Position numbers and translations under genes: made by a program
In this document: positions 54,301 through 62,141 of the stretch, one piece after another
Layout: every line of letters starts with the position of its first letter
How positions within the stretch are numbered: position 1 is the first letter of the stretch
Notes under the pieces: generated by a model
Seen by the model: the letters and a program-made list of their open reading frames with translations, nothing else
What the model was told of the DNA's origin: nothing
Databases searched by the model: none
Origin: Bacillota bacterium
GTDB lineage: Bacteria > Bacillota > Clostridia > Lachnospirales > Lachnospiraceae
Direction: 5' to 3'
Assembly: GCA_023395555.1 (NCBI GenBank)
Contig: JAEWYQ010000063.1
Coordinates: 1 to 64,000, forward strand
DNA: 64,000 nt

Positions 54301-54516
54301 CATGACGGGCTTCGCCGCATACATCTGACCATCCAGCATAATGTATACCGAGCAGTCCTTATAGTCATGAAAGCCCACCGGGGTTACTTCCGCGATTTTA
54401 AATAAACTGTCCGAAAGGGAAGGGGCGGCCAGAGCTTCATCCACCAGGTAGAAGCATTCCAGCTCCTTGGCTCTTTCTACCAGAACATCCATGTCTTGAT
54501 CCTTAAATCGATTCAT
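51388..54516 (-). CDS. PEP/pyruvate-binding domain plus nucleotidyltransferase fusion
   Basis: A 1042-residue cytosolic protein with three parts. A GAF-like N-terminal region spans about 10-130 (VTPVGFHDYKDCSVYIM, EEQKLLDTIANRIAERL). A PPDK/PEP-synthase-type ATP-grasp domain spans about 320-700 (KIGGKGTGFFIANQII, IVRSSSVLEDQVDTSFSGKY, DIEFASDGDSLYLLQCRPQS). A C-terminal pol-beta-type nucleotidyltransferase domain has KGIYLFGSTNN and SDIDLILHF. The phosphohistidine domain of true PEP synthases is not obvious. It is the second gene of the gdhA operon (31-base gap). A sensing or signalling role in carbon-nitrogen balance is suggested by domains and neighbour only. ATG 54516 has AAGGGG eight bases upstream; 54522 is possible. 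Confidence 0.8.
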   Translation of the reverse strand: MNRFKDQDMDVLVERAKELECFYLVDEALAAPSLSDSLFKIAEVTPVGFHDYKDCSVYIMLDGQMYAAKPVMADGDTLQSEIVLNGVTRGWIKAIYPKHIFHNKERIFLPEEQKLLDTIANRIAERLFKVNFQPKNRFRGDWEAIITLLQNTNRDMLLYVCEKMLALLAATSPSLVDDIFDRMDWKKYRIQGEINFPLETLPAFDVTRLSQLLFCYAGSCLEDASIYNYISLWIYQGKTYELIKKIDKKDADLKDITHALSQYMNAVKGNEMVSEATKRWLTVELIQRFLTDKPTMVANAQKYISIEALCNLLDNVVCSPKSIGKIGGKGTGFFIANQIISAHSKDNPEFSRIKAPKTWYITSDELSNLIERNGLDELNEHKYRDILEIRTSYPRIIQMMKNSKFSSYILNELGQILDSCEGKPLIVRSSSVLEDQVDTSFSGKYKSLFITNTGTKAQRLQQLAESILEVYASLFNPDSIQYRKERNLIDCSEHMGIMIQEVAGTRVGPYFFPLYAGVAFSNNELRWSPRIKREDGLLRMVMGLGTRAVDRIGDDYPILISPGQPNLPVNHSAEDLVRYSPQKMDVLDVENNRFLTLPIAQVIKEYGNQIPHINYVASIRKEDILVGVNSLTANFKSDELVITFDHLIRNTSMIKQIQSVLVLLKEKLGYPVDIEFASDGDSLYLLQCRPQSRNYDNKPVAIPPDISYHKTVFTADKFISNGKVTGIKTVIYVDPAQYSALEKREDLVNVAYAVSHLNSILPRKSFILMGPGRWGSRGDIKLGVPVAYSDINNTAMLIEIAAKESRFQPELSFGTHFFQDLVEENIKYLPLYPEDKHIIFNKSFFSNKKNFLEEMLPSYAHLSRVIRVIQVEEACSDKELVVLMNADLEKAIAYLDSPSRSAQISGFEQAGAEGIEDNKEDYGWKWRHYMAEQVAAGMDMHAYGVKGIYLFGSTNNCSARCNSDIDLILHFDGNDAQKEQLANWLEGWSMALSQMNYLKTGYQSNGLLDIHYVTDQDIADKTSYALKINSVYDPAFPLRIRD

Positions 54517-54553
54517 CTCCATTACCCCTTCACTTAAGAATAGAAAAGGACTA

Positions 54554-55840
54554 TTACACCCATCCTCGAAGCTTTACTGCATCCGCCACACGATTAATGG
54601 CAATTACATATGCGGCATCCCGCATGTATAAGCCTTTTTCTGATGCAAGGCTATGTACCGCATGGAAGGCGCTGGTCATCTTGAAATCCAGCTTCTCCAG
54701 AACCTCCTCCTTCGGCCAGAAATAGTTCATATTGCATTGGATTTGCTCAAAATAGCTGCAGGTAACGCCGCCGGCATTGCATAAGAAATCAGGAATCAGA
54801 TAAATATTTCTTGCTTTAATCAATTCATCCGCATCCGGTGTGGTCGGACCGTTGGCGCCTTCGCATATTACCTTTACCTTGCTGCTGATTCGGTCAAAGG
54901 CCGCCGGTGTAATCTGATTCTCCAAGGCACAGGGAAGAAGAATATCCACCTCCTGGGCAATCCAGTCCTCACCGGGAAGAACCTCACATCCAAGCTTCTG
55001 AGCCTTCTCTTTATCAATGGTTCCATAGCTGTCCTTGATGCTGACCATCTCTTCCACATCGAGCCCCTGGAGCTTTCGGAAGGTGTAGGATTTCTTATCC
55101 TTATTGTCCCAGCAGGAAACAGCCACAAGCTTGCCGCCCAGGCTGGTATAAAGGCGTGCCGCGTATTCCGCGACATTACCGAAGCCCTGAATGCTGGCTG
55201 TGCTGGTTGTTATGTCAATATTCAGTGCCTTCAAGGCCTCTCTTAAGGTATAAACCACGCCATAGCCAGTGGCTTCCTTACGTCCCAGAGAACCGCCCAT
55301 TCCCACCGGCTTGCCGGTGATGGCTCCCGGATAATGTCCGCCGTGAATCGCTTCGTATTCATCCATCATCCAGAGCATATGCTGCCCATTGGTCATAACG
55401 TCCGGTGCGGGTACATCGGAGATGGGTCCCATGTTTCTGGAAAGCTGTCTGATATAACCGCGGCATAATCTCTCCTGCTCACCCAAGGAAAGATTATGGG
55501 GGTCACAAATCACGCCGCCCTTCCCTCCTCCCAGAGGAATATCTACTACCGCGCATTTCCATGTCATCCACATGGAAAGTGCCTTGATGGTATCAACAGT
55601 TTCCTGGGGATGGAAGCGAATTCCTCCCTTTGCCGGTCCCCTGGCATCATTATGCTGAATACGGTAACCATTAAATACCTTTGTCGATCCGTCATCCATC
55701 CTTACCGGAATTGTGAAATGATATTCACGGCTGGGCTGACGAAGCAATTGACGGGTTGCCTGATCCAAATCAAGCTTGTCCGCCACATTGTCAAATTGAA
55801 GCTGTGCTGTTTCATACGGATTGTAAGAATTTTGTCCCAT
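54554..55840 (-). CDS. gdhA: Glutamate dehydrogenase (Glu/Leu/Phe/Val family)
   Basis: A 428-residue hexameric-type amino-acid dehydrogenase. GPAKGGIRFHPQETVDTIKALSMWMTWK contains substrate lysines, AVVDIPLGGGKGGVICDP the catalytic Lys, VPAPDVMT the catalytic Asp region, and IQGFGNVAEYAAR the nucleotide-binding loop. It interconverts glutamate and 2-oxoglutarate with ammonia. The family motifs do not exclude leucine or phenylalanine, but the length and PAPDV block favour glutamate. CAAGGAG lies before ATG 55840 and a near-perfect promoter at 55919-55946 drives it and the downstream PEP-binding gene. Confidence 0.93.
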   Translation of the reverse strand: MGQNSYNPYETAQLQFDNVADKLDLDQATRQLLRQPSREYHFTIPVRMDDGSTKVFNGYRIQHNDARGPAKGGIRFHPQETVDTIKALSMWMTWKCAVVDIPLGGGKGGVICDPHNLSLGEQERLCRGYIRQLSRNMGPISDVPAPDVMTNGQHMLWMMDEYEAIHGGHYPGAITGKPVGMGGSLGRKEATGYGVVYTLREALKALNIDITTSTASIQGFGNVAEYAARLYTSLGGKLVAVSCWDNKDKKSYTFRKLQGLDVEEMVSIKDSYGTIDKEKAQKLGCEVLPGEDWIAQEVDILLPCALENQITPAAFDRISSKVKVICEGANGPTTPDADELIKARNIYLIPDFLCNAGGVTCSYFEQIQCNMNYFWPKEEVLEKLDFKMTSAFHAVHSLASEKGLYMRDAAYVIAINRVADAVKLRGWV

Positions 55841-55918
55841 AGTATCTCCTTGTCCAGATTGTTAATTTTTTATCAATCGTAAGTGCGGCCTTGCTCTCGT
55901 CTTCGATGATATATAAAG

Positions 55919-55946
55919 ATTATACCTCAAATATTTCTAATGTCAA
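55919..55946 (-). promoter_or_regulatory. Consensus promoter of gdhA
   Basis: On the minus strand TTGACA (55941-55946), 16 bases, TATAAT (55919-55924). Both hexamers are exact consensus. The leader would be about 70 bases. Confidence 0.75.
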
Positions 55947-55982
55947 CGGCTTCCAGTAAGCTTTTTCCGCAAACAAATTTTA

Positions 55983-56019
55983 CGGGTCAAAACCAGCGCT
56001 CTCCACTGATTTTGACCCG
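55983..56019 (-). terminator. Stem-loop after the sugar ABC transporter operon
   Basis: CGGGTCAAAA and TTTTGACCCG form a perfect 10-bp stem with a 17-base loop, 56 bases after the last permease stop. On the minus strand TAAAATTTG follows, so the T run is weak. Confidence 0.6.
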
Positions 56020-56074
56020 CGGTCAATTCCTGTTTTTTCCTTGCCATATGATATGGAGGAGCTCTTACCTCTGC

Positions 56075-57157
56075 CTATTTCCTCTTCCGGGAGCAAATGA
56101 CACTCTGAAGTACAATAAAGAAACAGAGCATCGCTGCGCGTGTGATCTGCGGCCACCATGGATCCTGGCTTCCGATTGCGGTGACCACCAGCAATACGAT
56201 CCCGCTTGCCAATACGCCGAATAAAGTGCCGAAGATATTACCCACACCGCCGGTAAGCAGGGTTCCTCCAATAATGGATGCGGCAATCGCGTCCATCTCA
56301 AGCCCCGTCGCCTGCTGAACCGAGCCGGACCGGGTGTGGAAAAGGTACAGGAACCCGCCGATCCCTGCCAGCAGACCGCAGAGCAAATGAGCATAAAACT
56401 TGGTTCTTCTGATGTTTATCCCTAACATCAGGGCGCTTTGGGAGTTCCCGCCCACAGCGTAGAAGCTGCGTCCCAGCTTCGTCTTCTTCAGCAGCCAAAA
56501 CATGAAGCAGACAATAATCAGCGCTACCACAACGCCGTATTCCAGCTTTGACTGAATTAAGATTCCCTTCTTATTGATATCGCCTAGAAAAGGGATCATG
56601 ATCCGTGCACCCGATAGCTTCTCAAAACCTGCATTATCAACCTGTATCTGATTGACTTCGATCAGGGCAACCAGCCCCCGGCCCAGGAACATGCCTGCCA
56701 GGGTAACGATAAAGGGCTGCATCTCCAGATACGCGACAAGAAATCCCTGAACCGCACCAAATAAGAGGCCAATTGCCAGAGCCAGCATAAGGGCTGTAAA
56801 AAAGTTAAAGCCATAATTGTTAAGGCAAACGATACAAGCCGTACAAATAAGTGCGGTGGAACCGCCTACGGAGATATCAATGCTGCCGGTTATCATAACG
56901 ACCGAAAGTCCGCAGGCAATGACGATCAGCGCGGCATTTTCGTTGAAGAGGTTAAAAAACATCTGAATTTTGCTGAACCCTTTATCTCCAAGGAAGAGAA
57001 TGGAGAGCACATAGATTGCAATAAACAGTGAAATTGTAATGGTCAGCAGGAAGGCGGTATCCGTCAGAGGCTCCCTGCGCTTTAACCTGCTCTGAACAAC
57101 TCCGGCAGCCTTGTTTCCCTGCACTTTATTTCCTCCAGCCTTATTTAAATTCCGCAT
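56075..57157 (-). CDS. Sugar ABC transporter permease, YjfF-like
   Basis: A 360-residue permease of the RbsC superfamily with about nine transmembrane helices. ITGSIDISVGGSTALICTACI and the C-terminal GGTLLTGGVGNIFGTLFGV are the family's conserved loops. As the second of two different permeases after a YtfR-like ATPase, it corresponds to YjfF of the E. coli galactofuranose system. ATG 57157 follows the TAG of the first permease directly, with AAGGAG nine bases before it. Confidence 0.9.
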   Translation of the reverse strand: MRNLNKAGGNKVQGNKAAGVVQSRLKRREPLTDTAFLLTITISLFIAIYVLSILFLGDKGFSKIQMFFNLFNENAALIVIACGLSVVMITGSIDISVGGSTALICTACIVCLNNYGFNFFTALMLALAIGLLFGAVQGFLVAYLEMQPFIVTLAGMFLGRGLVALIEVNQIQVDNAGFEKLSGARIMIPFLGDINKKGILIQSKLEYGVVVALIIVCFMFWLLKKTKLGRSFYAVGGNSQSALMLGINIRRTKFYAHLLCGLLAGIGGFLYLFHTRSGSVQQATGLEMDAIAASIIGGTLLTGGVGNIFGTLFGVLASGIVLLVVTAIGSQDPWWPQITRAAMLCFFIVLQSVICSRKRK

Positions 57158-58264
57158 CTAGCCCCGCTCCTTTCCGTTATCCGCAGCCCGTTTTGAAGTT
57201 ATCATCTTGTTGCTGAACAGACTTTTGACCATCGGTGTTTGGATTGCCACAAGCACAATGATGATAACCGCTTTGAAAACAGGCACAGCGTTAGTGTTGA
57301 CATTCAGGGTAGTCAGCATCGAGGTAAGAGTCTGGATGGTGTAGGCCCCGATAATCGAGCCTGCCATGTTAAATTTGCCGCCGCCAAGAGAATTGCCTCC
57401 AAGGGCGACTGCCAATATTACATCCATTTCAATGCTGGGCACGATGGTATACGGATTTACCGTCTGCACTCTGCTGGACTGAACGAAACCGGCGATCCCG
57501 ACGCAAAAGCCCAAAATAACAAAGGTCATAAACTTGATCAGCGAAGGATTTAGACCGTTTAAGCTTGAGGATTTATCATTCATGCCCACCGCCTTGGTGT
57601 ATAGACCCAGATTCGTTTTTTTCAGCGCGAGATAGGTGACTCCAACGACGGCAATCGTAATGAGGATCGGCACCGGAATTGGGAAGCCAGGAATAAAGTT
57701 GCCGTAATATCGGAAGGCGCTGGCCGCTTTGGGTTTCAGTCCTCCCATGGCCATGGAGCCGATGGACCGGCCTGCTGTGAAGAGTATGAGGGTTGCTACC
57801 ATGGGCTGTATATTGAATTTTGAAACAAGAATGCCGTTAAAAGCTCCGCAGGCCATTCCGGCAAGACAGCCCAGTAAGAGGGCAACGATGACCGGTGCAT
57901 GCAACTGGGCAGGCTGTGTTTCCGTCCCGCAAAGAACCCGCATAATTACCCCGCCGACGATGGCGACTGTAGCGCCTATGCTGATGTCCTGTCCTCTGGA
58001 GGATGCCGTAACGAGGGTCATTCCAATGGCAAGTATGACCAGCTCCGTGGCGTTATTCAGAATATTGACCAAATTTCCTACCAGGACAGGGTTCCCCAAG
58101 CTGTCCCTGCCAAGGCTGATTTTTAGAAAGCCTGGATTAATGAATATATTAATCAATAAAAGAAAGGCAAGAAACACAATGGGGATAAATAATCGATGCC
58201 TGGTCAATGCTTTAAGAACCGATGCAGAGCGGCCTGTATCAGATGGATTACTGTTTCTGCTCAT
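57158..58264 (-). CDS. Sugar ABC transporter permease, YtfT-like
   Basis: A 368-residue RbsC-type permease: TASSRGQDISIGATVAIVGG and LAVALGGNSLGGGKFNMAGSIIG are the conserved segments, with about eight to ten transmembrane helices. It pairs with the YjfF-like permease in a heteromeric pore for a monosaccharide. Its ATG overlaps the end of the ATPase gene by 17 bases. Confidence 0.9.
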   Translation of the reverse strand: MSRNSNPSDTGRSASVLKALTRHRLFIPIVFLAFLLLINIFINPGFLKISLGRDSLGNPVLVGNLVNILNNATELVILAIGMTLVTASSRGQDISIGATVAIVGGVIMRVLCGTETQPAQLHAPVIVALLLGCLAGMACGAFNGILVSKFNIQPMVATLILFTAGRSIGSMAMGGLKPKAASAFRYYGNFIPGFPIPVPILITIAVVGVTYLALKKTNLGLYTKAVGMNDKSSSLNGLNPSLIKFMTFVILGFCVGIAGFVQSSRVQTVNPYTIVPSIEMDVILAVALGGNSLGGGKFNMAGSIIGAYTIQTLTSMLTTLNVNTNAVPVFKAVIIIVLVAIQTPMVKSLFSNKMITSKRAADNGKERG

Positions 58265-59774
58265 TTTGACTTACTCCCCCCGCTATCGTATACATTATTT
58301 TATCCTGGGTCATATCCTCACCCTTTAACTCTCCCACCACATACAGGTCACGCATAACAATCAGCCTGGAACAGGTGCGCAGCATTTCCTCAATCTCAGA
58401 GGAAATAAATGTGATGCTCATCCCCTCGGCGGCAAGCCTCAGCACCAGTTTTTGAATTTCCACCTTTGTGCCGATATCAATTCCCCGGGTAGGCTCGTCA
58501 AGAATAAGATAATCAGGATGCGTCAGCAGCCAACGGGCCAGAATCACCTTCTGCTGATTCCCCCCGGATAAGGAATGGATGGGAGTATCTGCCGAAGCTG
58601 TTTTTATGCCCAGCAGACTGATATATTCATCGGCAAAGGCCTGGGCCTGGGCCTTGGTAAAGGGCCGGAAAAAGCCTCTCATGACCTGGAGCGCCAGAAT
58701 GATATTATCACGGACGGATAAATCGCCAATAATTCCGTCCCGCTTCCGGTCCTCGGAAAGATATCCGACTCCTTTCTTCATGGCCTTGACCGGTGAGGTT
58801 ATATTCACATTCTCTCCTTTGATTTTTAAGGTACCTTTTACAATCCGGTCTGCTCCGAAGATTGCACGTACGCACTCGCTGCGTCCGGACCCCAGCAGCC
58901 CGGCAAAGCCCGTTACCTCACCCTTGTACGCAGTAAAACGGAACGGCTTGATTCCTGATGTGCTTGAAAGCCCTTCCGCTTCGATTACAGCTTCCTTCAA
59001 GTCACCAATGCCCTGCTGCTCCTCATTATGTATCTCAGCCAGCTCGCCAAGCTCCTTGCCCATCATTTTGGCCACAAGCTCCACCCTGGGTAAGTCCTTA
59101 ATCTCATATTCTCCCACCAGCTCGCCATTGCGCAAAACTGTAATTTTGTCGCACAGCTCATACACCTGATCAAGGAAATGGGTGACAAATATAATACCTA
59201 CCCCTCTGGATTTGAGTTCACGCATCAATGTAAAGAGCTTGGTAACCTCCTGTTCATCCAGGGATGAGGTGGGCTCGTCAAGGATCAGCACCTTACAATC
59301 CATATCAACCGCCCGGGCAATCGCCACCATTTGCTGAACCGCTATGGAACAGTTGGACAATTGCTGCGTCGGATTAACCGGTATCCCAAGACCCTCCAGA
59401 ATGCTTTCCGCCCTCTTGTTACGCTCCTTCCAATTCACAATGAAATCATTGGTTCTGCCTATAAACAGATTTTCAGCCACCGTCAGATTCGGACACAAGG
59501 TGATCTCCTGGTACACGGTGCTTATCCCAAGCTTCTGGGCCTCCTGGGGAGATTTGATCGGAATCGGCTTTTGAATTCCTTTCATATAGATTTCCCCGGC
59601 ATCCTTAGGGTATACTCCCGTCAAAACCTTAATTAAGGTTGACTTTCCGGCGCCGTTTTCTCCCATCAGAGCGTGGATCTCGCCCTCACGTAAAGTGAAA
59701 TTTACATTCTGTAAGGCCCGTACGCCGGGAAAGCTTTTGTAAATGCCCCGCATTGTAAGTACTGCATTCTGCAT
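58248..59774 (-). CDS. Sugar ABC transporter ATPase, YtfR/RbsA-like
   Basis: A 508-residue protein with two ATPase domains. The first has Walker A GENGAGKST and Walker B LILDEPTSSLD but a degenerate signature (LSNCSIAVQQ). The second has the degenerate Walker A LLGSGRSE typical of the family, signature LSGGNQQKV and LILDEPTRGIDIG. It energises the two permeases. GGAGG is 15 bases before ATG 59774, a long spacing that may lower expression compared with the binding protein. Confidence 0.92.
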   Translation of the reverse strand: MQNAVLTMRGIYKSFPGVRALQNVNFTLREGEIHALMGENGAGKSTLIKVLTGVYPKDAGEIYMKGIQKPIPIKSPQEAQKLGISTVYQEITLCPNLTVAENLFIGRTNDFIVNWKERNKRAESILEGLGIPVNPTQQLSNCSIAVQQMVAIARAVDMDCKVLILDEPTSSLDEQEVTKLFTLMRELKSRGVGIIFVTHFLDQVYELCDKITVLRNGELVGEYEIKDLPRVELVAKMMGKELGELAEIHNEEQQGIGDLKEAVIEAEGLSSTSGIKPFRFTAYKGEVTGFAGLLGSGRSECVRAIFGADRIVKGTLKIKGENVNITSPVKAMKKGVGYLSEDRKRDGIIGDLSVRDNIILALQVMRGFFRPFTKAQAQAFADEYISLLGIKTASADTPIHSLSGGNQQKVILARWLLTHPDYLILDEPTRGIDIGTKVEIQKLVLRLAAEGMSITFISSEIEEMLRTCSRLIVMRDLYVVGELKGEDMTQDKIMYTIAGGVSQNEQKQ

Positions 59775-59883
59775 AGTAATATTATCAAACCTCCATTCAG
59801 GTATGATGTTACAGCATAGCCTGCGCGGGAAGGAGAACCACGCTCTCCTCCCTGCCGCAGAACCTGCTGTAACGATATGATAA

Positions 59884-59935
59884 ATGCGCGGTGCTGGAAT
59901 TGGGGATCAATATCCGCTTACTCGGCGCCGCGCAT
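59884..59935 (-). promoter_or_regulatory. Intercistronic stem-loop between binding protein and ATPase genes
   Basis: ATGCGCGGTGC and GCGCCGCGCAT pair (10 of 11, with one G-U), in an otherwise gene-free 180-base gap. Such hairpins after binding-protein genes usually protect the upstream message or cause partial termination; that is inference. Confidence 0.5.
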
Positions 59936-59955
59936 TTTAAACAATAACTTAAGGA

Positions 59956-60933
59956 TTAATAAGAACGTGCATCAACAATCTCTTTTGTGATGGTTTCACA
60001 GTCAAACATTTCCTCATCAACATAGGCATCCTTCTCGACCTTCTCTCCGGATTCAAGCTTATTGATAAGGGTTACAATACGGGGACCATGAAGAGGATTG
60101 CATTCTACATCAAGGTTGAACTGGCCTGCGAGAACCTTCTCCAGCGCCCATTTGTTGGCATCAAAGGCAATAACCTTTACCTTGCCGTCCTTGCCGTATG
60201 TAATACCGGCGGCATCCATGGCGTCACAGGCGCCGCGGGCCATATTGTCATTCTCAGCGTACACAACGTTGAATTCCGTTCCGGCAGCGATCAGATCAGC
60301 AACCGCCTGCTTTGCAAGAGTTTCGTCCCAGCCCTTCATATTCTGGTTGAATACGATCTCCCAGCCGTTTTCCTTAGCGCCGTCTTCAATTGCCTTGGAG
60401 CGGCCCAGCTGAGCGGAGGAGCCTGTGTCACCGCCGAGAACGACGATCTTGCAATTGTCGATTGCCTGCTTCTTAAGCCAGTCCACAGCCTTTTTCCCTT
60501 CGGCCTCGAAATCGGAGCACACCATTGCGGTGTAGAGATCCTCCGGCAGCTCAAGCTTACGGTCAGCCATAATCAGGGGAATGCCCGCTTCCTTGGCAGC
60601 CTTTGCCACATCCTCCCAGCCTGCGGATTGAAGTCCTAAGACAACCAGATAGTCAACCTCTTCCTGAATGAGCTGTTGTGCCTGGGAAATCTGCTTTGCA
60701 TGGTCACCCTCACCAAAGACCATCTTTGTCTCAAAGCCCGCTTTCTGGAACGCCTCATTGAAGGATTTTGTGTTTGCCGTACGCCAGTCCGACTCGTTGG
60801 CGTTGGTCTGCACAACACCAACCACCACTTTTTTGCTGCTTGATTTTCCCGAAGTCTCGCTGCCTTTGCTGCCGCAGGCCGCAAGGGAGAACACCAGTGC
60901 AAATACCAGAACCAATGAAATCAATTTCTTCAT
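59956..60933 (-). CDS. Sugar-binding lipoprotein of the ABC importer, YtfQ-like
   Basis: A protein of about 325 residues with a lipoprotein signal (MKKLISLVLVFALVFSLAAC) and the periplasmic-binding-protein type 1 fold: VVVGVVQTNANESDWRTANTKSFNEAF, YLVVLGLQSAGWEDV, IPLIMADRKLE, VYAENDNMARGACDAM. NESDWRTANT is typical of the YtfQ galactofuranose-binding group. In this Gram-positive setting it is anchored to the outer face of the membrane. ATG 60933 has GGAGGAG seven bases upstream; the frame from 60990 lacks a site. Confidence 0.9.
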   Translation of the reverse strand: MKKLISLVLVFALVFSLAACGSKGSETSGKSSSKKVVVGVVQTNANESDWRTANTKSFNEAFQKAGFETKMVFGEGDHAKQISQAQQLIQEEVDYLVVLGLQSAGWEDVAKAAKEAGIPLIMADRKLELPEDLYTAMVCSDFEAEGKKAVDWLKKQAIDNCKIVVLGGDTGSSAQLGRSKAIEDGAKENGWEIVFNQNMKGWDETLAKQAVADLIAAGTEFNVVYAENDNMARGACDAMDAAGITYGKDGKVKVIAFDANKWALEKVLAGQFNLDVECNPLHGPRIVTLINKLESGEKVEKDAYVDEEMFDCETITKEIVDARSY

Positions 60934-61112
60934 AGATATCTCCTCCATTTTCAACTCAGAATACTGAGTTTTCTTTTTTTGTAAGCACAAGTATATTCGA
61001 CTTACCGGAATAAAAATACGGAGATTTTTCCTGAGTTTGTATTTATTTTTCCTGTACTTCCACTTTTGTTGTTTTATGGTTAAGATTTCTATGAATTTTG
61101 TTTGTTTTTTTC

Positions 61113-62141
61113 CTAATAGCTCCGTCCGATACGGTCTGCGGCGGCATTTTCCGCTTCAAAGACCTTTTCCTCCACATAGGATATTTTATCAACCGTTTCT
61201 CCCTTTTCCAGACGTTCGATGATCTCTGCGATCAGCGGCCCCTGCAAGGGATTGCACTCGATATCCACATTGATCAGGCCCTGCTCCATCTTGTCAAAGG
61301 CCTCCGAAACCGCGTCAAAGGAAATGACCGTGATATCCCCGTTCACCCCGCAGGTTAATCCAGCCTCCTGGATTGCCTCTATTGCGCCGAAGGTCATATT
61401 GTCATTCTGGGAAACCAGCACATCAATATCCTCAAACTCCTGCAGATATTTTACCATGACCTCCTTGCCCTTTGCTTTTGTAAAATCACCGCTTTCCTGA
61501 GCAAGGATCTTCCAGTTGCCGTGCCGGTCCGCTACTTCCTGAAAGCCCTTTGACCGTCCGATCTGGGCCGTTGAATCTAAGGTGCCCTCCAGTATGACAA
61601 TATTGACATCATCCGAACCATCTCCACTTTTTGTATCCAGATATTGCTCCAGCCATTGCCCGGCTTTTTGCCCTTCTTCATACTTATCCGTGCCCACGCT
61701 TGCGATATAATGGCTGTCGTCACTGGTATCGATCATACGGTCTACAAGGATGACCGGAATACCGGCCTCCTTGGCTTCCTGCAGCACCGTATCCCATCCG
61801 GTCTCTGTCACCGGTGCGATTACAATATAATCCACCTCCTGGAAGATAAAGCTCCGCACATCCTTAATCTGGTTCTCCAGCCTCTGTCTTCCGTTGCTGA
61901 AGATTAGAGAGAAGCCATTTTCTTCTGTGAGCGCGTTCTGGATGGATTTCGTATTTGCCGTACGCCAGTCGGATTCTGAACCGAGCTGTGAAAAACCAAC
62001 TACAATCAAATCCGAGGCCATATCCTCTGAATTGTCATTTTCATTATACTGTTGGATTTTTACAGGTCTTAAGCTGCAATTTACAAGGACAATCGGAATC
62101 GCCAGAAAAACCACCAAGATAATGATAAGTTTTTTATTCAT
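61113..62141 (-). CDS. Second YtfQ-like sugar-binding lipoprotein, coupled to the sensor kinase
   Basis: A 342-residue binding protein related to the one at 59956-60933 (shared GSESDWRTANTKSIQNAL, VSQNDNMTFGAIEAIQ and ECNPLQGP). Its N terminus has a membrane helix and an LVNCS site that could be a lipobox. The ATG overlaps the kinase stop as ATGA, with GAGGAGG upstream, so it is made with the kinase. Proteins placed this way often present sugar to the extracellular domain of the kinase (as in XylFII-LytS-type systems); here that is inference. It may be a sensor rather than a transport component. Confidence 0.85.
   Translation of the reverse strand: MNKKLIIILVVFLAIPIVLVNCSLRPVKIQQYNENDNSEDMASDLIVVGFSQLGSESDWRTANTKSIQNALTEENGFSLIFSNGRQRLENQIKDVRSFIFQEVDYIVIAPVTETGWDTVLQEAKEAGIPVILVDRMIDTSDDSHYIASVGTDKYEEGQKAGQWLEQYLDTKSGDGSDDVNIVILEGTLDSTAQIGRSKGFQEVADRHGNWKILAQESGDFTKAKGKEVMVKYLQEFEDIDVLVSQNDNMTFGAIEAIQEAGLTCGVNGDITVISFDAVSEAFDKMEQGLINVDIECNPLQGPLIAEIIERLEKGETVDKISYVEEKVFEAENAAADRIGRSY

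Noticed and set aside
57729..58328. Plus-strand frame of 199 codons opposite the YtfT-like permease
   Set aside because: Composition mirrors the permease helices; no ribosome site; the minus-strand gene overlaps its operon neighbours correctly.
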